Shown: positions 48,773 through 57,936 of the stretch, one piece after another
How the letters are laid out: each line of letters begins with the position of its first letter
Numbering within the stretch: the stretch's first letter is position 1
Source: a virus
Strand: one strand, 5' to 3'
DNA length: 64,000 bases
IMG/VR virus record: IMGVR_UViG_3300027782_000027
Span: 1 to 64,000 of that record
Translations under genes and position numbers: made by a program
Notes under the pieces: generated by a model
Seen by the model: only the letters and a program-made list of their open reading frames with translations
Database searches by the model: none
What the model was told of the DNA's origin: nothing

Positions 48773-50434
48773 ATGAATAAAAAACAATTACACGAACAAT
48801 CGTTAAAGGAACTACGTAAGTTAGAATATATCTTTGAGGAGGAATCAACTGCAAGACCTGTTGCAACAAGTGTTAAAAGTCACTTGGAAGGTTTAGGATA
48901 CGAAACTAAAAGAACAATGGCGGAAGTTGGTGATTTAACTCCTGAATTTGGGGACACCTTAAAAGATGTCGGAAGTGCATTTAAACAAAAATTACCTGAT
49001 TTAAAAATAAAGTTTGGTTCAGGTAGAGATTTATTTCATAAAGCATATCCAAATAGTAGACACAATAAAGGTAATGCTATTGATGTTGTATTCAAAGGAA
49101 TTGAAAAAGGTGATGATGATGAATTAAATAAAATCTCAACTTTACTATGTGCGTTAAGAAAAAAATACCCCGGATTTACATTTATTGATGAGTATAGAAG
49201 ACCAAGTAGATTCTCAACAGGAGTTCATTATCATTTATCATATTCAGATAGTAAAACAGATGAAGGTGGTGGAACCTCTCAATTTTGTTCGTCCCTAAAA
49301 AACTTAGATAATTTAGAAGATATTGATTTTGAAAAAATTGATAACCTACAAACAACAGAAACAACAAAAGACCCTAGTAAATTAGAGAAGTTCTTAGATT
49401 ATATTGGATTAGGAAGTTTAACTGATATTAAATCAGGTGATAAAGAAAGTCAAAAAGAATTGGTATCAAAGGTTCAAGATAAAGAAGATGTTAAAGATAC
49501 TGATGACGGATTTGAAATCTTTGGATATAATGTTGACGATATAATAAATAAAATTGATGACATTTTACCTCAATTTGAGTCGGAACAAAAGAGAAAGAAT
49601 ATTTTAGAAACTCTTGCAATTAGAGATATTTCAGGAATGTCAACTTACGGAAGGAAAAATGAAAAACTTAAATCAAGAGATTTTTTTGTTATCCACCATA
49701 CCGCAGGTAGAGGTGATGCTGAAAAAGTTGTTGGTATTCTTAACAGTAGAAAAGGTGGATTAGGAGTTCAGTGGGTTATAGAAAGAGATGGGTCAATTGT
49801 TAGAACATTACCAAGTGGAAGTAGAGGCGCACACACTTTAAATTCAAGTGATTTCCCATCGGCACCACAAGGAATTAATAATTCTAACGCTGAAGGTGTT
49901 GAAGTTATTGGTATGAATGATGAGGACATTTTACCAGTACAAGCGGTTTCAGCACTTAAATTAGTTAAATCTTTGGGGTATAGTCCTGATAGTATTTACG
50001 GTCATGGTGAAATAAATCCGGGGCATAAAGCAAAAACTGAGGGTCAAACAATCAAACAATTCATTTTAAAAAATTGGGGTAATAGTGAATCTGATTATGA
50101 TTATTCTATGTTTGAAAATAGGGGAATTGATGTTGAGGCGGAAACAAAGAATATTAAAGAACCAAGTAAATTGGATTCATTTTTAGATGCCGTTGGATTA
50201 GGAAGTCTGACAGGGGCTAAAGCTGGTGATAAAGAAAGTCAAAAAGAATTAGTTTCAAAGGTTGAGAATGAAAAAGACGTTAAAGATACTGGCGATGGAT
50301 TTGAAATTTTTGGATATAAAGTTGACGATATATTAGATAAAATTGGTGATTTATTACCTCAATTTGAATCAGAACAAGAAAAAAAGAATCTTTTAGAAGA
50401 TATTGAAAGAATTAAATCAAAAATGATTAAATAA
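48773..50434 (+). CDS. Two-enzyme lysin: M15-like peptidase plus N-acetylmuramoyl-L-alanine amidase
   Basis: 553 residues. After a leader MNKKQLHEQSLKELRKLEYI, residues ~75-170 are M15-like (SRHNKGNAIDVV..GVHYHLSYS, the HxxxxxxD..HxH zinc set). Residues ~300-430 are Amidase_2: FFVIHHTAGRG, GLGVQWVIERDGSIV, YGHGEINPGHKAKT. A ~70-residue segment (PSKL..FLD..GLGSLT..ESQKELVSKV..FEIFGY..DD) occurs twice, at ~205-275 and ~465-535. It may be injected or act at lysis. Confidence 0.8.
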   Translation: MNKKQLHEQSLKELRKLEYIFEEESTARPVATSVKSHLEGLGYETKRTMAEVGDLTPEFGDTLKDVGSAFKQKLPDLKIKFGSGRDLFHKAYPNSRHNKGNAIDVVFKGIEKGDDDELNKISTLLCALRKKYPGFTFIDEYRRPSRFSTGVHYHLSYSDSKTDEGGGTSQFCSSLKNLDNLEDIDFEKIDNLQTTETTKDPSKLEKFLDYIGLGSLTDIKSGDKESQKELVSKVQDKEDVKDTDDGFEIFGYNVDDIINKIDDILPQFESEQKRKNILETLAIRDISGMSTYGRKNEKLKSRDFFVIHHTAGRGDAEKVVGILNSRKGGLGVQWVIERDGSIVRTLPSGSRGAHTLNSSDFPSAPQGINNSNAEGVEVIGMNDEDILPVQAVSALKLVKSLGYSPDSIYGHGEINPGHKAKTEGQTIKQFILKNWGNSESDYDYSMFENRGIDVEAETKNIKEPSKLDSFLDAVGLGSLTGAKAGDKESQKELVSKVENEKDVKDTGDGFEIFGYKVDDILDKIGDLLPQFESEQEKKNLLEDIERIKSKMIK

Positions 50435-50460
50435 AAAAAGGGACTGAAAAGTCCCTTTTT
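50433..50460 (+). terminator. Intrinsic terminator
   Basis: AAAAAAAGGGACTGAAAAGT and CCCTTTTT close the lysin gene. The minus-strand T-run may also end tmRNA transcription. Confidence 0.7.
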
Positions 50461-50463
50461 AAT

Positions 50464-50856
50464 TGGTGGAGGTGCTGGGTTTCGAACCCAGGTCCAAAAA
50501 TGTTTACGATAAAACACTACACGTTTAGGTCATTGTTTTTCTAAACAATCCGAAACTTCACAATTCCCTTATTTTATAGTGGTTCGGTTTACTGAGAACT
50601 AATCCTCCACTTTGTTCCTTTTCGGATAGAAACCACACCACGGTACGAGCTTCTGTTTCAAGGCGTATGCTTACCGGCCCATTGTATACTAATCTTAGAT
50701 TAGGCTACAGATACTTCTTCAGTACGGATTAAACCGAGTGTAGAAAGTTTTGCAATTGTGTTGCCGTTTGTTTTTTAAACCAGTTTTACAGGGTTAGTTT
50801 AGCCCCGACGTGCGTTTTATAATAAATTCATTCCTGTCAAATCCAGAAACACCCCC
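50464..50856 (-). ncRNA. ssrA: tmRNA
   Basis: The 5' end GGGGGTGTTTCTGGATTTGA and the 3' end CGAAACCCAGCACCTCC-A-CCA pair as a tRNA-like acceptor, and the T arm GGGTTCGAAACCC is intact. An internal open frame reads NGNTIAKLSTLGLIRTEEVS-VA then TAA (50700-50702), followed by the usual hairpin CTAATC..GATTAG. The tag would be longer than most bacterial tags. tmRNA frees stalled ribosomes and marks products for proteolysis. About 393 nt, CCA encoded. Confidence 0.85.
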
Positions 50857-50930
50857 ATAAATCAAAGAACTATGTTACAAAGATATAAATATATTCTTCT
50901 TTTACCAAGTATTTATTTAAAAAAAGTTTA

Positions 50931-52010
50931 ATGAGTCAACTTTATCAAGCATTAAAAGATTTTACGGAAGGTTTAGCTACTGCAAATTTTGTTAGATACG
51001 AAGACGATGAAGATATTTTACGTATTACAAGAATAAATGAAAAAAATCTTGGTAAATCTTTGGTTTATTTAACATTTGATACTGAGGATTATGTTGACCT
51101 TTTCACTAGAAATAATGATGAAACTAATAACGGTTATTTAATTAGAGTTGCTTTCCAAGGGGGGTATTATGGAGATAATGTTTTCGTTGATGATTATTCC
51201 ATGGATTATGATTGGGATGAGGGTTATTTACTACATTATTTCAATAATGAGAATTTAGATAGGGTCAAACAAATAGTAAAAATATTACGACCTAGTCTTT
51301 CCGTAGAGAATTTAACAGAACATAACGATAAAATTATTGAAATTTGTAAGTGGTTAAAAAATGATTTTTCAAATGAGATAGATAGTATTATTTACGATTA
51401 TTCAAGTGAATATGATGAAGCACTCGTTAAAGGATTAAGACAATATGTTACATCTAAATTATGTAACGCTTTACTTCCTTTAAATATCTTTGAGAAAAAA
51501 TGTACTAATCTCTACATGACAACTGTAGCAATTCTTTTAAATACTTGGGATAAATCTGGTGAAGACAAAGACGCTAAACTTTCAGATATGTTAAAAACAA
51601 GTATTGACCAATTGGGAATACAGTTTGATGAAGATTTATATGAAGATTATTATGCTTATTTTGATAGTCAAAATTATGATGATGAAAGTTTTAACAGAAG
51701 TGTAACTTGGAATCTTGATAAAATCATGGAAAAAATTGAAGATAGTGATAATATTGATTCTTATCGTAAAAACTCTGAAGTACTTGAAAAATTGTCAAAT
51801 TTAAAGTATGGTGATATTGGTAAATGGTATGAATTTCCTCCACAAAAAACATTTGGCGAAAAAACACCAAACAAATTCATAATTCAAGATGTTAATGACG
51901 GAAAAATACTTATTACATATACTGACTATGAAAAAAATCAATTTAACCAAACCGTTAAAATTGATTATGATACTTTCTTAAATTTTTTATATCATCCTGA
52001 ATTGTTTTAA
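50931..52010 (+). CDS. Hypothetical acidic protein
   Basis: 359 residues, very rich in Asp, Glu, Tyr (YSMDYDWDEGYLLHYF, YEDYYAYFDSQNYDDE). No signature recognised. A TATTTATT box is ~20 nt upstream. A C-terminal ~80-residue unit (FGEKTPNKFIIQDVNDGKIL) may form a small beta domain. Confidence 0.65.
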   Translation: MSQLYQALKDFTEGLATANFVRYEDDEDILRITRINEKNLGKSLVYLTFDTEDYVDLFTRNNDETNNGYLIRVAFQGGYYGDNVFVDDYSMDYDWDEGYLLHYFNNENLDRVKQIVKILRPSLSVENLTEHNDKIIEICKWLKNDFSNEIDSIIYDYSSEYDEALVKGLRQYVTSKLCNALLPLNIFEKKCTNLYMTTVAILLNTWDKSGEDKDAKLSDMLKTSIDQLGIQFDEDLYEDYYAYFDSQNYDDESFNRSVTWNLDKIMEKIEDSDNIDSYRKNSEVLEKLSNLKYGDIGKWYEFPPQKTFGEKTPNKFIIQDVNDGKILITYTDYEKNQFNQTVKIDYDTFLNFLYHPELF

Positions 52011-52037
52011 TAGAAAAATGGCTTATCTTTATAAGCT

Positions 52038-52856
52038 ATGATAGAAAATGTTGATTTCTTAAAAAAGGTATTGTCAATACCTACAAAATCATTTAAAGAA
52101 GATTTAATGATTGAATTTTTGGTTGAATATTTAACCGAAAAAAAACACAATTTTAAAGTTGATGACTTTGGAAATGTTTATGTCACAAAAGGTGAAATAA
52201 ACGAGGGTGAATCCTACCCTTGTATTGTTGCACATACCGATACGGTTCATAACATTGACACAATCAATATCCATGAAGAACAACTTAAAGACTCAAAAGG
52301 TAATCCAAGTTTATCACTTAAAGCATATAATGATTTGGGTAACCCGACAGGTATTGGTGGTGATGATAAGTGTGGAGTGTTTGCCTGTCTTCAGTTATTG
52401 GAAGTCTTTGATGTAATTAAAGTTGCTTTATTTGTATCTGAAGAAGTTGGTTGTTTGGGTTCAAAAGAAGCTGACAGGGATTTCTTTAGTAATGTGGGTT
52501 ATGCAATTCAATTTGATGCTCCTGACGATTACATGGTAACAGAATATTGTTATGGTGTTAAAGTATTTGAAACGGATTCTGAATTTGAGACAAAGGCTAA
52601 AAAAGTTCTTTCTGAAGGTATGTTGTCTGAACCAAAATATATGCAACATCCTTACACTGATGTTTGGCAACTTCGTAAGAAGTTTGATTTCTCTTGTATT
52701 AACTTTTCAATCGGATATCACAACTATCACACACCAAATGAATATGTTGTTGTTCATGAAGTTTTTGCTGGTATGAATACAGGTAAAAAACTAATTGAAG
52801 AACTTGGTAAACAGAAATACAAATTCATACATAGTTCACAAGTTTTTAATTTTTAA
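52038..52856 (+). CDS. M20-type zinc peptidase-like protein
   Basis: 272 residues: VAHTDTVHN (His-x-Asp zinc/catalytic pair), IGGDDKCGVFACLQLLE (bridging Asp), VSEEVGCLGSKEAD (catalytic Glu and zinc Glu), QFDAPDD (Asp) and the final YHNYHTPNEYVVV (His). Layout of the PepT/M20 family but shorter, because the dimerisation domain is largely missing. It probably cleaves small peptides and could recycle degradation products. Phage copies are unusual. Confidence 0.8.
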   Translation: MIENVDFLKKVLSIPTKSFKEDLMIEFLVEYLTEKKHNFKVDDFGNVYVTKGEINEGESYPCIVAHTDTVHNIDTINIHEEQLKDSKGNPSLSLKAYNDLGNPTGIGGDDKCGVFACLQLLEVFDVIKVALFVSEEVGCLGSKEADRDFFSNVGYAIQFDAPDDYMVTEYCYGVKVFETDSEFETKAKKVLSEGMLSEPKYMQHPYTDVWQLRKKFDFSCINFSIGYHNYHTPNEYVVVHEVFAGMNTGKKLIEELGKQKYKFIHSSQVFNF

Positions 52857-52860
52857 TCAT

Positions 52861-52890
52861 AAAAAAAGGGGGTTTATTCCCCCTTTTTCT
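52861..52890. terminator. Bidirectional intrinsic terminator
   Basis: AAAAAAAGGGGGTTTATTCC and CCCTTTTTCT between convergent genes. Confidence 0.7.
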
Positions 52891-54937
52891 TTCTTGGTCT
52901 TTTCACTTTTGATGTTTCATCAGGTTGAATTTCAATTTCTGATATTGACACTTCTTCCTCATTAATTTCAATATTGTAGGTTTTATCCATTACAATTTTT
53001 TCACGTAATACTTCATCTGAAATGTAGTCTTCAATCTTTTCTTGAATTGCTCTCTTCAAAGGACGCGCTCCGTAAACATCATCAAATCCAACTTTTGAAA
53101 CAAAGTCAATTACTGACTGACCGAAGTTAATGTTATATCCCAATTTTGACAAACGAGATTTCAATTTGTTAACTTCAACCAAAACAATCTTTTGAATATC
53201 GTCATTTTGAAGTGTATTGAATACAATTACCTCATCCAAACGATTGATAAACTCAGGTGCGAAGTGATTCTTCAATTCTTTGTTTAACATTGTTTTCTTA
53301 AGTTCTTCGTTGGTATAAACATTACCTGTCTTACTAAATCCAACACCTGCTCCAAACTCTTGCATCTTTTTCACCCCAAGATTTGATGTCATAATGATTA
53401 GACAGTTCTTGAAATTAATTTTTCTTCCAAAACTATCCGTCATATAACCTTCATCTAATAGTTGAAGTAATGCTGAGAAGATATCTTTGTGTGCTTTCTC
53501 AACCTCGTCAAATAATACCACAGAGTATGGTTTAGTTTTAACTTGTTCTGTAAGTTGTCCACCTTCATCGTATCCTACATAGCCAGGAGGAGAACCAATC
53601 AAACGAGATACAGTATGTTTATCTTGGTACTCAGACATATCAACTCGAATAAGATTTTCATCGCTACCAAAGATTTGTTTTGCTAATTCTTTTGCCAATA
53701 ATGTCTTACCAACACCTGTTGAACCTAAGAATATAAATGAACCAATTGGTTTATTTGGGTCCTTGATACCTAATCTATTTCTACGAATAGATTTCGCAAT
53801 CTTTGTAACCGCTTCTTTTTGTCCGATAACCGATTTATTTAATTCTTCTTCTAAATTAATAAGAGCAATCTTATCATCTAAATTAAGTTTTGTTAAAGGT
53901 ATTTTTGTCATTGTTGACACCACCTCGTAAACCAATTCTTCAGAAATTGTTTTTCTATTATCTAATAAAGTTTGTTCAAACTTTTTCTTTTCAATATCAA
54001 GTTGTGATAAAACTTTCTTTTCTTTATCTCTTAAGTTAGCAGCTTCTTCGTAATTCTGTTTTTTAACAACAAGTAATTTTTGTTGTTTAATCTCTAACGC
54101 CTGACGTTTTAATTCATCAATTATCTCAGGATTTTTTACATCCACCTGAGCTCTTGCTCCGACTTCATCCAAGATGTCAAATGCTTTATCAGGGAACTCT
54201 CTGTCCGTGATATATCGCTCTGCTAAGTCAACACAGATTTGTAGAATATTATCGGTATAATTTACTTTGTGATAATTTTCGTATCTGTCTTTAACATTTT
54301 TAAGGATTTGTAATGTTTCTTCTTTTGTTGATGAACTAACAATTACTTTTTGGAAACGTCTATCCAACGCTCCGTCCTTTTCAATTTGTTTTTTGTATTC
54401 GTCCAATGTAGTAGCTCCAATACATTGTATTTCACCTCTCGATAATGCTGGCTTTAAGATGTTGGATGCGTCCATGGAACCTGAGGCATTACCCGCTCCG
54501 ACAATAGTATGGATTTCATCAATGAATAGAATAACATTTGGGTTTGCTTGAATTTCTTCCAAAATAACCTTTAATCTCTCTTCAAATTGACCACGATACT
54601 TTGTTCCGGCAACAACTGAATTCATTTCTAATGAAAGAATACGTTTGTCAACCAAGTTTCTTGGACAATCACCTTCAAAAATCTTCATTGCTAATCCCTC
54701 AACAATTGCCGTCTTACCACAACCAGGTTCACCGATGATAATTGGGTTATTTTTCTTTCTTCTTGAAAGAATTTGAGCAATACGTAATATTTCGTCTTCC
54801 CTACCAACAACTGGGTCTAACTTACCTTCTTCAGCAAGTTTAATAAGGTCACGACTAAAATTGTCTAAAACAGGTGTACTTGAGTTAACCTCTGCTTTTT
54901 TTGGTAGTTTCCCACCTTCTTCAACTGAATCTGTCAT
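52874..54937 (-). CDS. ClpC/ClpB-type AAA+ unfoldase
   Basis: Start at MTDSVEEGGKLPKKAEVNSS (54937). Two AAA+ modules: the first with GEPGCGKTA and LFIDEIHTIVGAG, the second with GSTGVGKTLLAKEL and LFDEVEKAHKDIF. Between them is a short UVR-like segment (NYEEAANLRDKEKKVLSQL) rather than a long ClpB coil. An AGVGF loop suggests ClpP contact. The N-terminal Clp_N domain is missing, so substrate selection must differ. It may work with host ClpP on tmRNA-tagged or host proteins. Confidence 0.9.
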   Translation of the reverse strand: MTDSVEEGGKLPKKAEVNSSTPVLDNFSRDLIKLAEEGKLDPVVGREDEILRIAQILSRRKKNNPIIIGEPGCGKTAIVEGLAMKIFEGDCPRNLVDKRILSLEMNSVVAGTKYRGQFEERLKVILEEIQANPNVILFIDEIHTIVGAGNASGSMDASNILKPALSRGEIQCIGATTLDEYKKQIEKDGALDRRFQKVIVSSSTKEETLQILKNVKDRYENYHKVNYTDNILQICVDLAERYITDREFPDKAFDILDEVGARAQVDVKNPEIIDELKRQALEIKQQKLLVVKKQNYEEAANLRDKEKKVLSQLDIEKKKFEQTLLDNRKTISEELVYEVVSTMTKIPLTKLNLDDKIALINLEEELNKSVIGQKEAVTKIAKSIRRNRLGIKDPNKPIGSFIFLGSTGVGKTLLAKELAKQIFGSDENLIRVDMSEYQDKHTVSRLIGSPPGYVGYDEGGQLTEQVKTKPYSVVLFDEVEKAHKDIFSALLQLLDEGYMTDSFGRKINFKNCLIIMTSNLGVKKMQEFGAGVGFSKTGNVYTNEELKKTMLNKELKNHFAPEFINRLDEVIVFNTLQNDDIQKIVLVEVNKLKSRLSKLGYNINFGQSVIDFVSKVGFDDVYGARPLKRAIQEKIEDYISDEVLREKIVMDKTYNIEINEEEVSISEIEIQPDETSKVKRPRKKKGE

Positions 54938-55025
54938 AAAATAGTTTTTATTAAAATTAAATGAATTTGTTCTTAAATTCAACTACAAATGTAATTCAAA
55001 ATTATTTATCATTAAAAAAAAAGTT

Positions 55026-55268
55026 ATGGCAATCACAAAAGAAACAATCAGTGGAACAAATATTATTTGTGAAATTGAATCATCAAACATTACTAAAACT
55101 GATTTCAACACGGAGAGTAAAAAACTAATTGTTGATTTTAAAACAGGGGCTCAGTACGAGTATGAAGGAGTCCCACATGAAGTTTATACAAGATTTAGAA
55201 TGGCGGAATCACAGGGAAGTTTTTTTAATAAAAACATTTCAAAAACATACAAATATAAAAGATTGTAA
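55026..55268 (+). CDS. KTSC-domain protein
   Basis: 80 residues; DFNTESKKLIVDFKTGAQYE and YEGVPHEVYTRFRMAESQGS, then SKTYKYKRL. This is the KTSC domain pattern (beta strands with a SxGxFFNxxI end). Function unknown; it is often found beside phage and tRNA-synthetase genes. Confidence 0.8.
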   Translation: MAITKETISGTNIICEIESSNITKTDFNTESKKLIVDFKTGAQYEYEGVPHEVYTRFRMAESQGSFFNKNISKTYKYKRL

Positions 55269-55288
55269 TTAGTTGATATTTATTATTT

Positions 55289-56050
55289 GTGAAAGATAAT
55301 AATATAATCCAAAGTTTTTTTTCTAAAGATGAACTCAACTCAAAAATTTGGGATGAGAATCAAAAATTGAGAAAAGAAGTAAGAGAAAAACTACTTCAAA
55401 CAGCCAATGAATTTATTGATTTTATTGGTGTTCCTTTATTAATTGAAGATGTTATTTTCACAGGTTCTTTAGCAAACTATAATTGGTCTGAGTATTCTGA
55501 CATTGATTTACACGTAGTTTGTGATTTTATTCAATTTTCAGATACTGAATTATCACTTTACGAAGAATTATTTAAAGTTAAAAAAACTATTTTTAATACC
55601 AATCACGATATTAAAATCTTTGGGTATGAAGTTGAACTATATGTTCAAAACGCATCTGAAGCACATTTTAGTTCAGGGGTTTATTCAGTTCTATATGATG
55701 AATGGGATGTAAAACCTGAAAAAGAAGATTCAAATATTGACACTAAAATTCTTAAATCAAAAATTAATCATTGGAAAAGTCAAATTGATACTGTTGTTGA
55801 TAACGCAACTGAAAAGGATATTGATGAGGCTCGAGAATATATTAAAAAGTTTAAAGAGAAACTTAAAAAATATCGTAGTTCAGGTCTTAAAAAAGAAGGT
55901 GAATATTCTTACGAAAATTTGGTGTTTAAATACTTAAGAAGAAGTGATTATTTAGAAAAATTATTTAATTTAGAGAATAATCTTTTAGATAAAGAACTTT
56001 CTTTAATGGAACAAAACATAGATTTTTTACTTAATCTAAAAAAATCCTAA
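55289..56050 (+). CDS. Nucleotidyltransferase-superfamily protein
   Basis: GTG start. FTGSLANYNWSEYSDIDLHV carries the Gly-Ser and Asp-x-Asp metal site of the pol-beta nucleotidyltransferase fold. A later GYEVELYVQ supplies a third acidic residue (Glu). Helical C terminus. It may adenylylate or otherwise modify a target protein or nucleic acid. Acceptor unknown. Confidence 0.75.
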   Translation: MKDNNIIQSFFSKDELNSKIWDENQKLRKEVREKLLQTANEFIDFIGVPLLIEDVIFTGSLANYNWSEYSDIDLHVVCDFIQFSDTELSLYEELFKVKKTIFNTNHDIKIFGYEVELYVQNASEAHFSSGVYSVLYDEWDVKPEKEDSNIDTKILKSKINHWKSQIDTVVDNATEKDIDEAREYIKKFKEKLKKYRSSGLKKEGEYSYENLVFKYLRRSDYLEKLFNLENNLLDKELSLMEQNIDFLLNLKKS

Positions 56051-56080
56051 TTTTCTGTATATTTATAAAGAAAAAATAAC

Positions 56081-56266
56081 ATGGCAGTATTTTCGTCGGG
56101 AACTTATACTTATAAGTTAATTAATTACACAGGTGTAACTAATTGTGAAGCGTGTACTTCATCAATACAACCACACCCAATATATGGTAGTATGTCAAAT
56201 TCTGCGGACACTATTGTTCAACTAACTGCAATAACCCTTGGCGGATTTAATGGATTAAATAATTAA
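56081..56266 (+). CDS. Small hypothetical protein
   Basis: 61 residues, MAVFSSGTYTYKLINYTGVT with a CEAC pair. Between the nucleotidyltransferase and the virion block, with TATTTATA upstream. Confidence 0.55.
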   Translation: MAVFSSGTYTYKLINYTGVTNCEACTSSIQPHPIYGSMSNSADTIVQLTAITLGGFNGLNN

Positions 56267-56272
56267 AAAAAA

Positions 56273-57520
56273 ATGAGTAAGATAAACCCAATCGGTAGTG
56301 AAAAACTACAAGGAATTGAAAAATTACAAAGAATTATGGAAATTGCAAGATATAAAGAAGCAATCCCAAATTCTATAAATGAAACATCATCAATTGATTA
56401 CAGAATCACATTGGCTGATGGTAATACCTATGAGATTGTTAAAGAAAGATTAGGATACATTATTAAGAAACAAATTAACGAATCTACTTCAGATTATATT
56501 GATGTTATTAAAAATAGAAAACATTTTTCATCATATTCTGCGGCAATGAGAAAATTAAACTTAATGGCTGGTGAACTTAACAGAGTTAATGGTATTAGTG
56601 AAGGTATATCTTTATTTACTGAAGATAAAAAATATATGTTGAAGGCACCTCAACCAAAAATGGAAGCTCCAACTGAAGAACCTTCAGATTTACCGCCACC
56701 ATCTCCTGAGCCAGCTCCGGCACCGGCTCCTGAGGGCGCAATGTCAACACCTCCATCAGATGAGGAATTACCAATGTCTCCTGAAGGTGAAGAGCCGGAT
56801 ATGGACATGGATTTACCTGATATGGAAGATATGGGTGGAGAACCGTCAGAAGGTGGTGAAGGTGAACCTGTTACATTTAAGTCTATCCAAAAGTTAACTG
56901 GTAAGTTGGCTCAAAAGATTAGAGATTATTCAGGTGAAGACGAGTTATCAAGTAAAGATGTAAAATATGTTATTAATTCAATATTATCTTCTTTAGATTT
57001 AAATTCATTAGATGAAGAAGATAAGGAAGAAATCTTAACAAGATTTGATGGTGAAGAAGATTCTGACTATGGAATGGAAGATATGGGTTCAGAAGAAGAC
57101 GAAATTGATATTGATACTGAAGAAGAACCAATTGAAGAACCTGAGGGTGAAATGGCTGAAGGATTTATGGATGAAATGGAATTTAAAGAAGAAGATTATG
57201 TTAATTCAGCTTTAAACAGTATTTTCAGTGAATCAACAATTGAAAAAGTTCTTAAAAGTTATGTTGTAGTTAATGAAAATGAAAAGAAATTTGTTAATAA
57301 CAAGAAAAAAGAACAAAAAGTTATTTCAGAATCAAAAAAAATAAGATACTCAAAAGAAATTGAAAGATTATCTTTAACTGAAGCACAAGCTGAAATATCA
57401 AAAAAGATTGTTAATAATTTCCCATATATAACTTTTGTTGGTAAGACTAATAAAGGTAATTTAGTATTTGAAAATAAAAACAAACAACTTAAGGTATCCC
57501 CACAAGGTAATATCCTATGA
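56273..57520 (+). CDS. Acidic, Pro-rich virion morphogenesis protein candidate
   Basis: 415 residues. Helical N terminus with (L/I)xE sites, then a Pro/Glu/Asp/Met low-complexity core (~residues 125-200 and 250-300) and a basic C-terminal region. Such acidic low-complexity proteins beside terminase and portal often act as prohead core or scaffold. Not recognised by sequence. Confidence 0.6.
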   Translation: MSKINPIGSEKLQGIEKLQRIMEIARYKEAIPNSINETSSIDYRITLADGNTYEIVKERLGYIIKKQINESTSDYIDVIKNRKHFSSYSAAMRKLNLMAGELNRVNGISEGISLFTEDKKYMLKAPQPKMEAPTEEPSDLPPPSPEPAPAPAPEGAMSTPPSDEELPMSPEGEEPDMDMDLPDMEDMGGEPSEGGEGEPVTFKSIQKLTGKLAQKIRDYSGEDELSSKDVKYVINSILSSLDLNSLDEEDKEEILTRFDGEEDSDYGMEDMGSEEDEIDIDTEEEPIEEPEGEMAEGFMDEMEFKEEDYVNSALNSIFSESTIEKVLKSYVVVNENEKKFVNNKKKEQKVISESKKIRYSKEIERLSLTEAQAEISKKIVNNFPYITFVGKTNKGNLVFENKNKQLKVSPQGNIL

Positions 57521-57936
57521 GTTATTTAGTTTTTGTTAACGGATTAGGGGCAAATTATAAAGGGAATAAAACTTACGAGTTTATTTTCTCAGAAACCACT
57601 GATGTATTTGGTGATGATTGGGACACAAACCCCGCAAATGGGAATCCAACACCACCTGATACTGAAGAAATTAAAAAAGTAGGAGTATTGAATAGAGACG
57701 GAATAGATATGGAGCTCATTCAAAACTCCGATTTTTTTTGTATGAAAGATGCGATTGATAAAGTAATTGCGTTGGCTTGGGAAAAGGATAGTGATAAAGA
57801 TAATAGATTAGTATTTCACTTTGGAATGAGTGAACAACAGGTTAAAGATAAACTATACGAAAAGGACATAATCCTTGAGTATTACAAAGAATTTGAAGAA
57901 AATGGTAACAGAAAAACAAATCCAAGAAATAATTAA
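57517..57936 (+). CDS. Hypothetical virion-block protein
   Basis: 139 residues, MSYLVFVNGLGANYKGNKTY, with a DVFGDDWDTNPANGNPTPPD loop. Overlaps both neighbours (ATGA at the start; the next start lies inside it). Unknown. Confidence 0.65.
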   Translation: MSYLVFVNGLGANYKGNKTYEFIFSETTDVFGDDWDTNPANGNPTPPDTEEIKKVGVLNRDGIDMELIQNSDFFCMKDAIDKVIALAWEKDSDKDNRLVFHFGMSEQQVKDKLYEKDIILEYYKEFEENGNRKTNPRNN

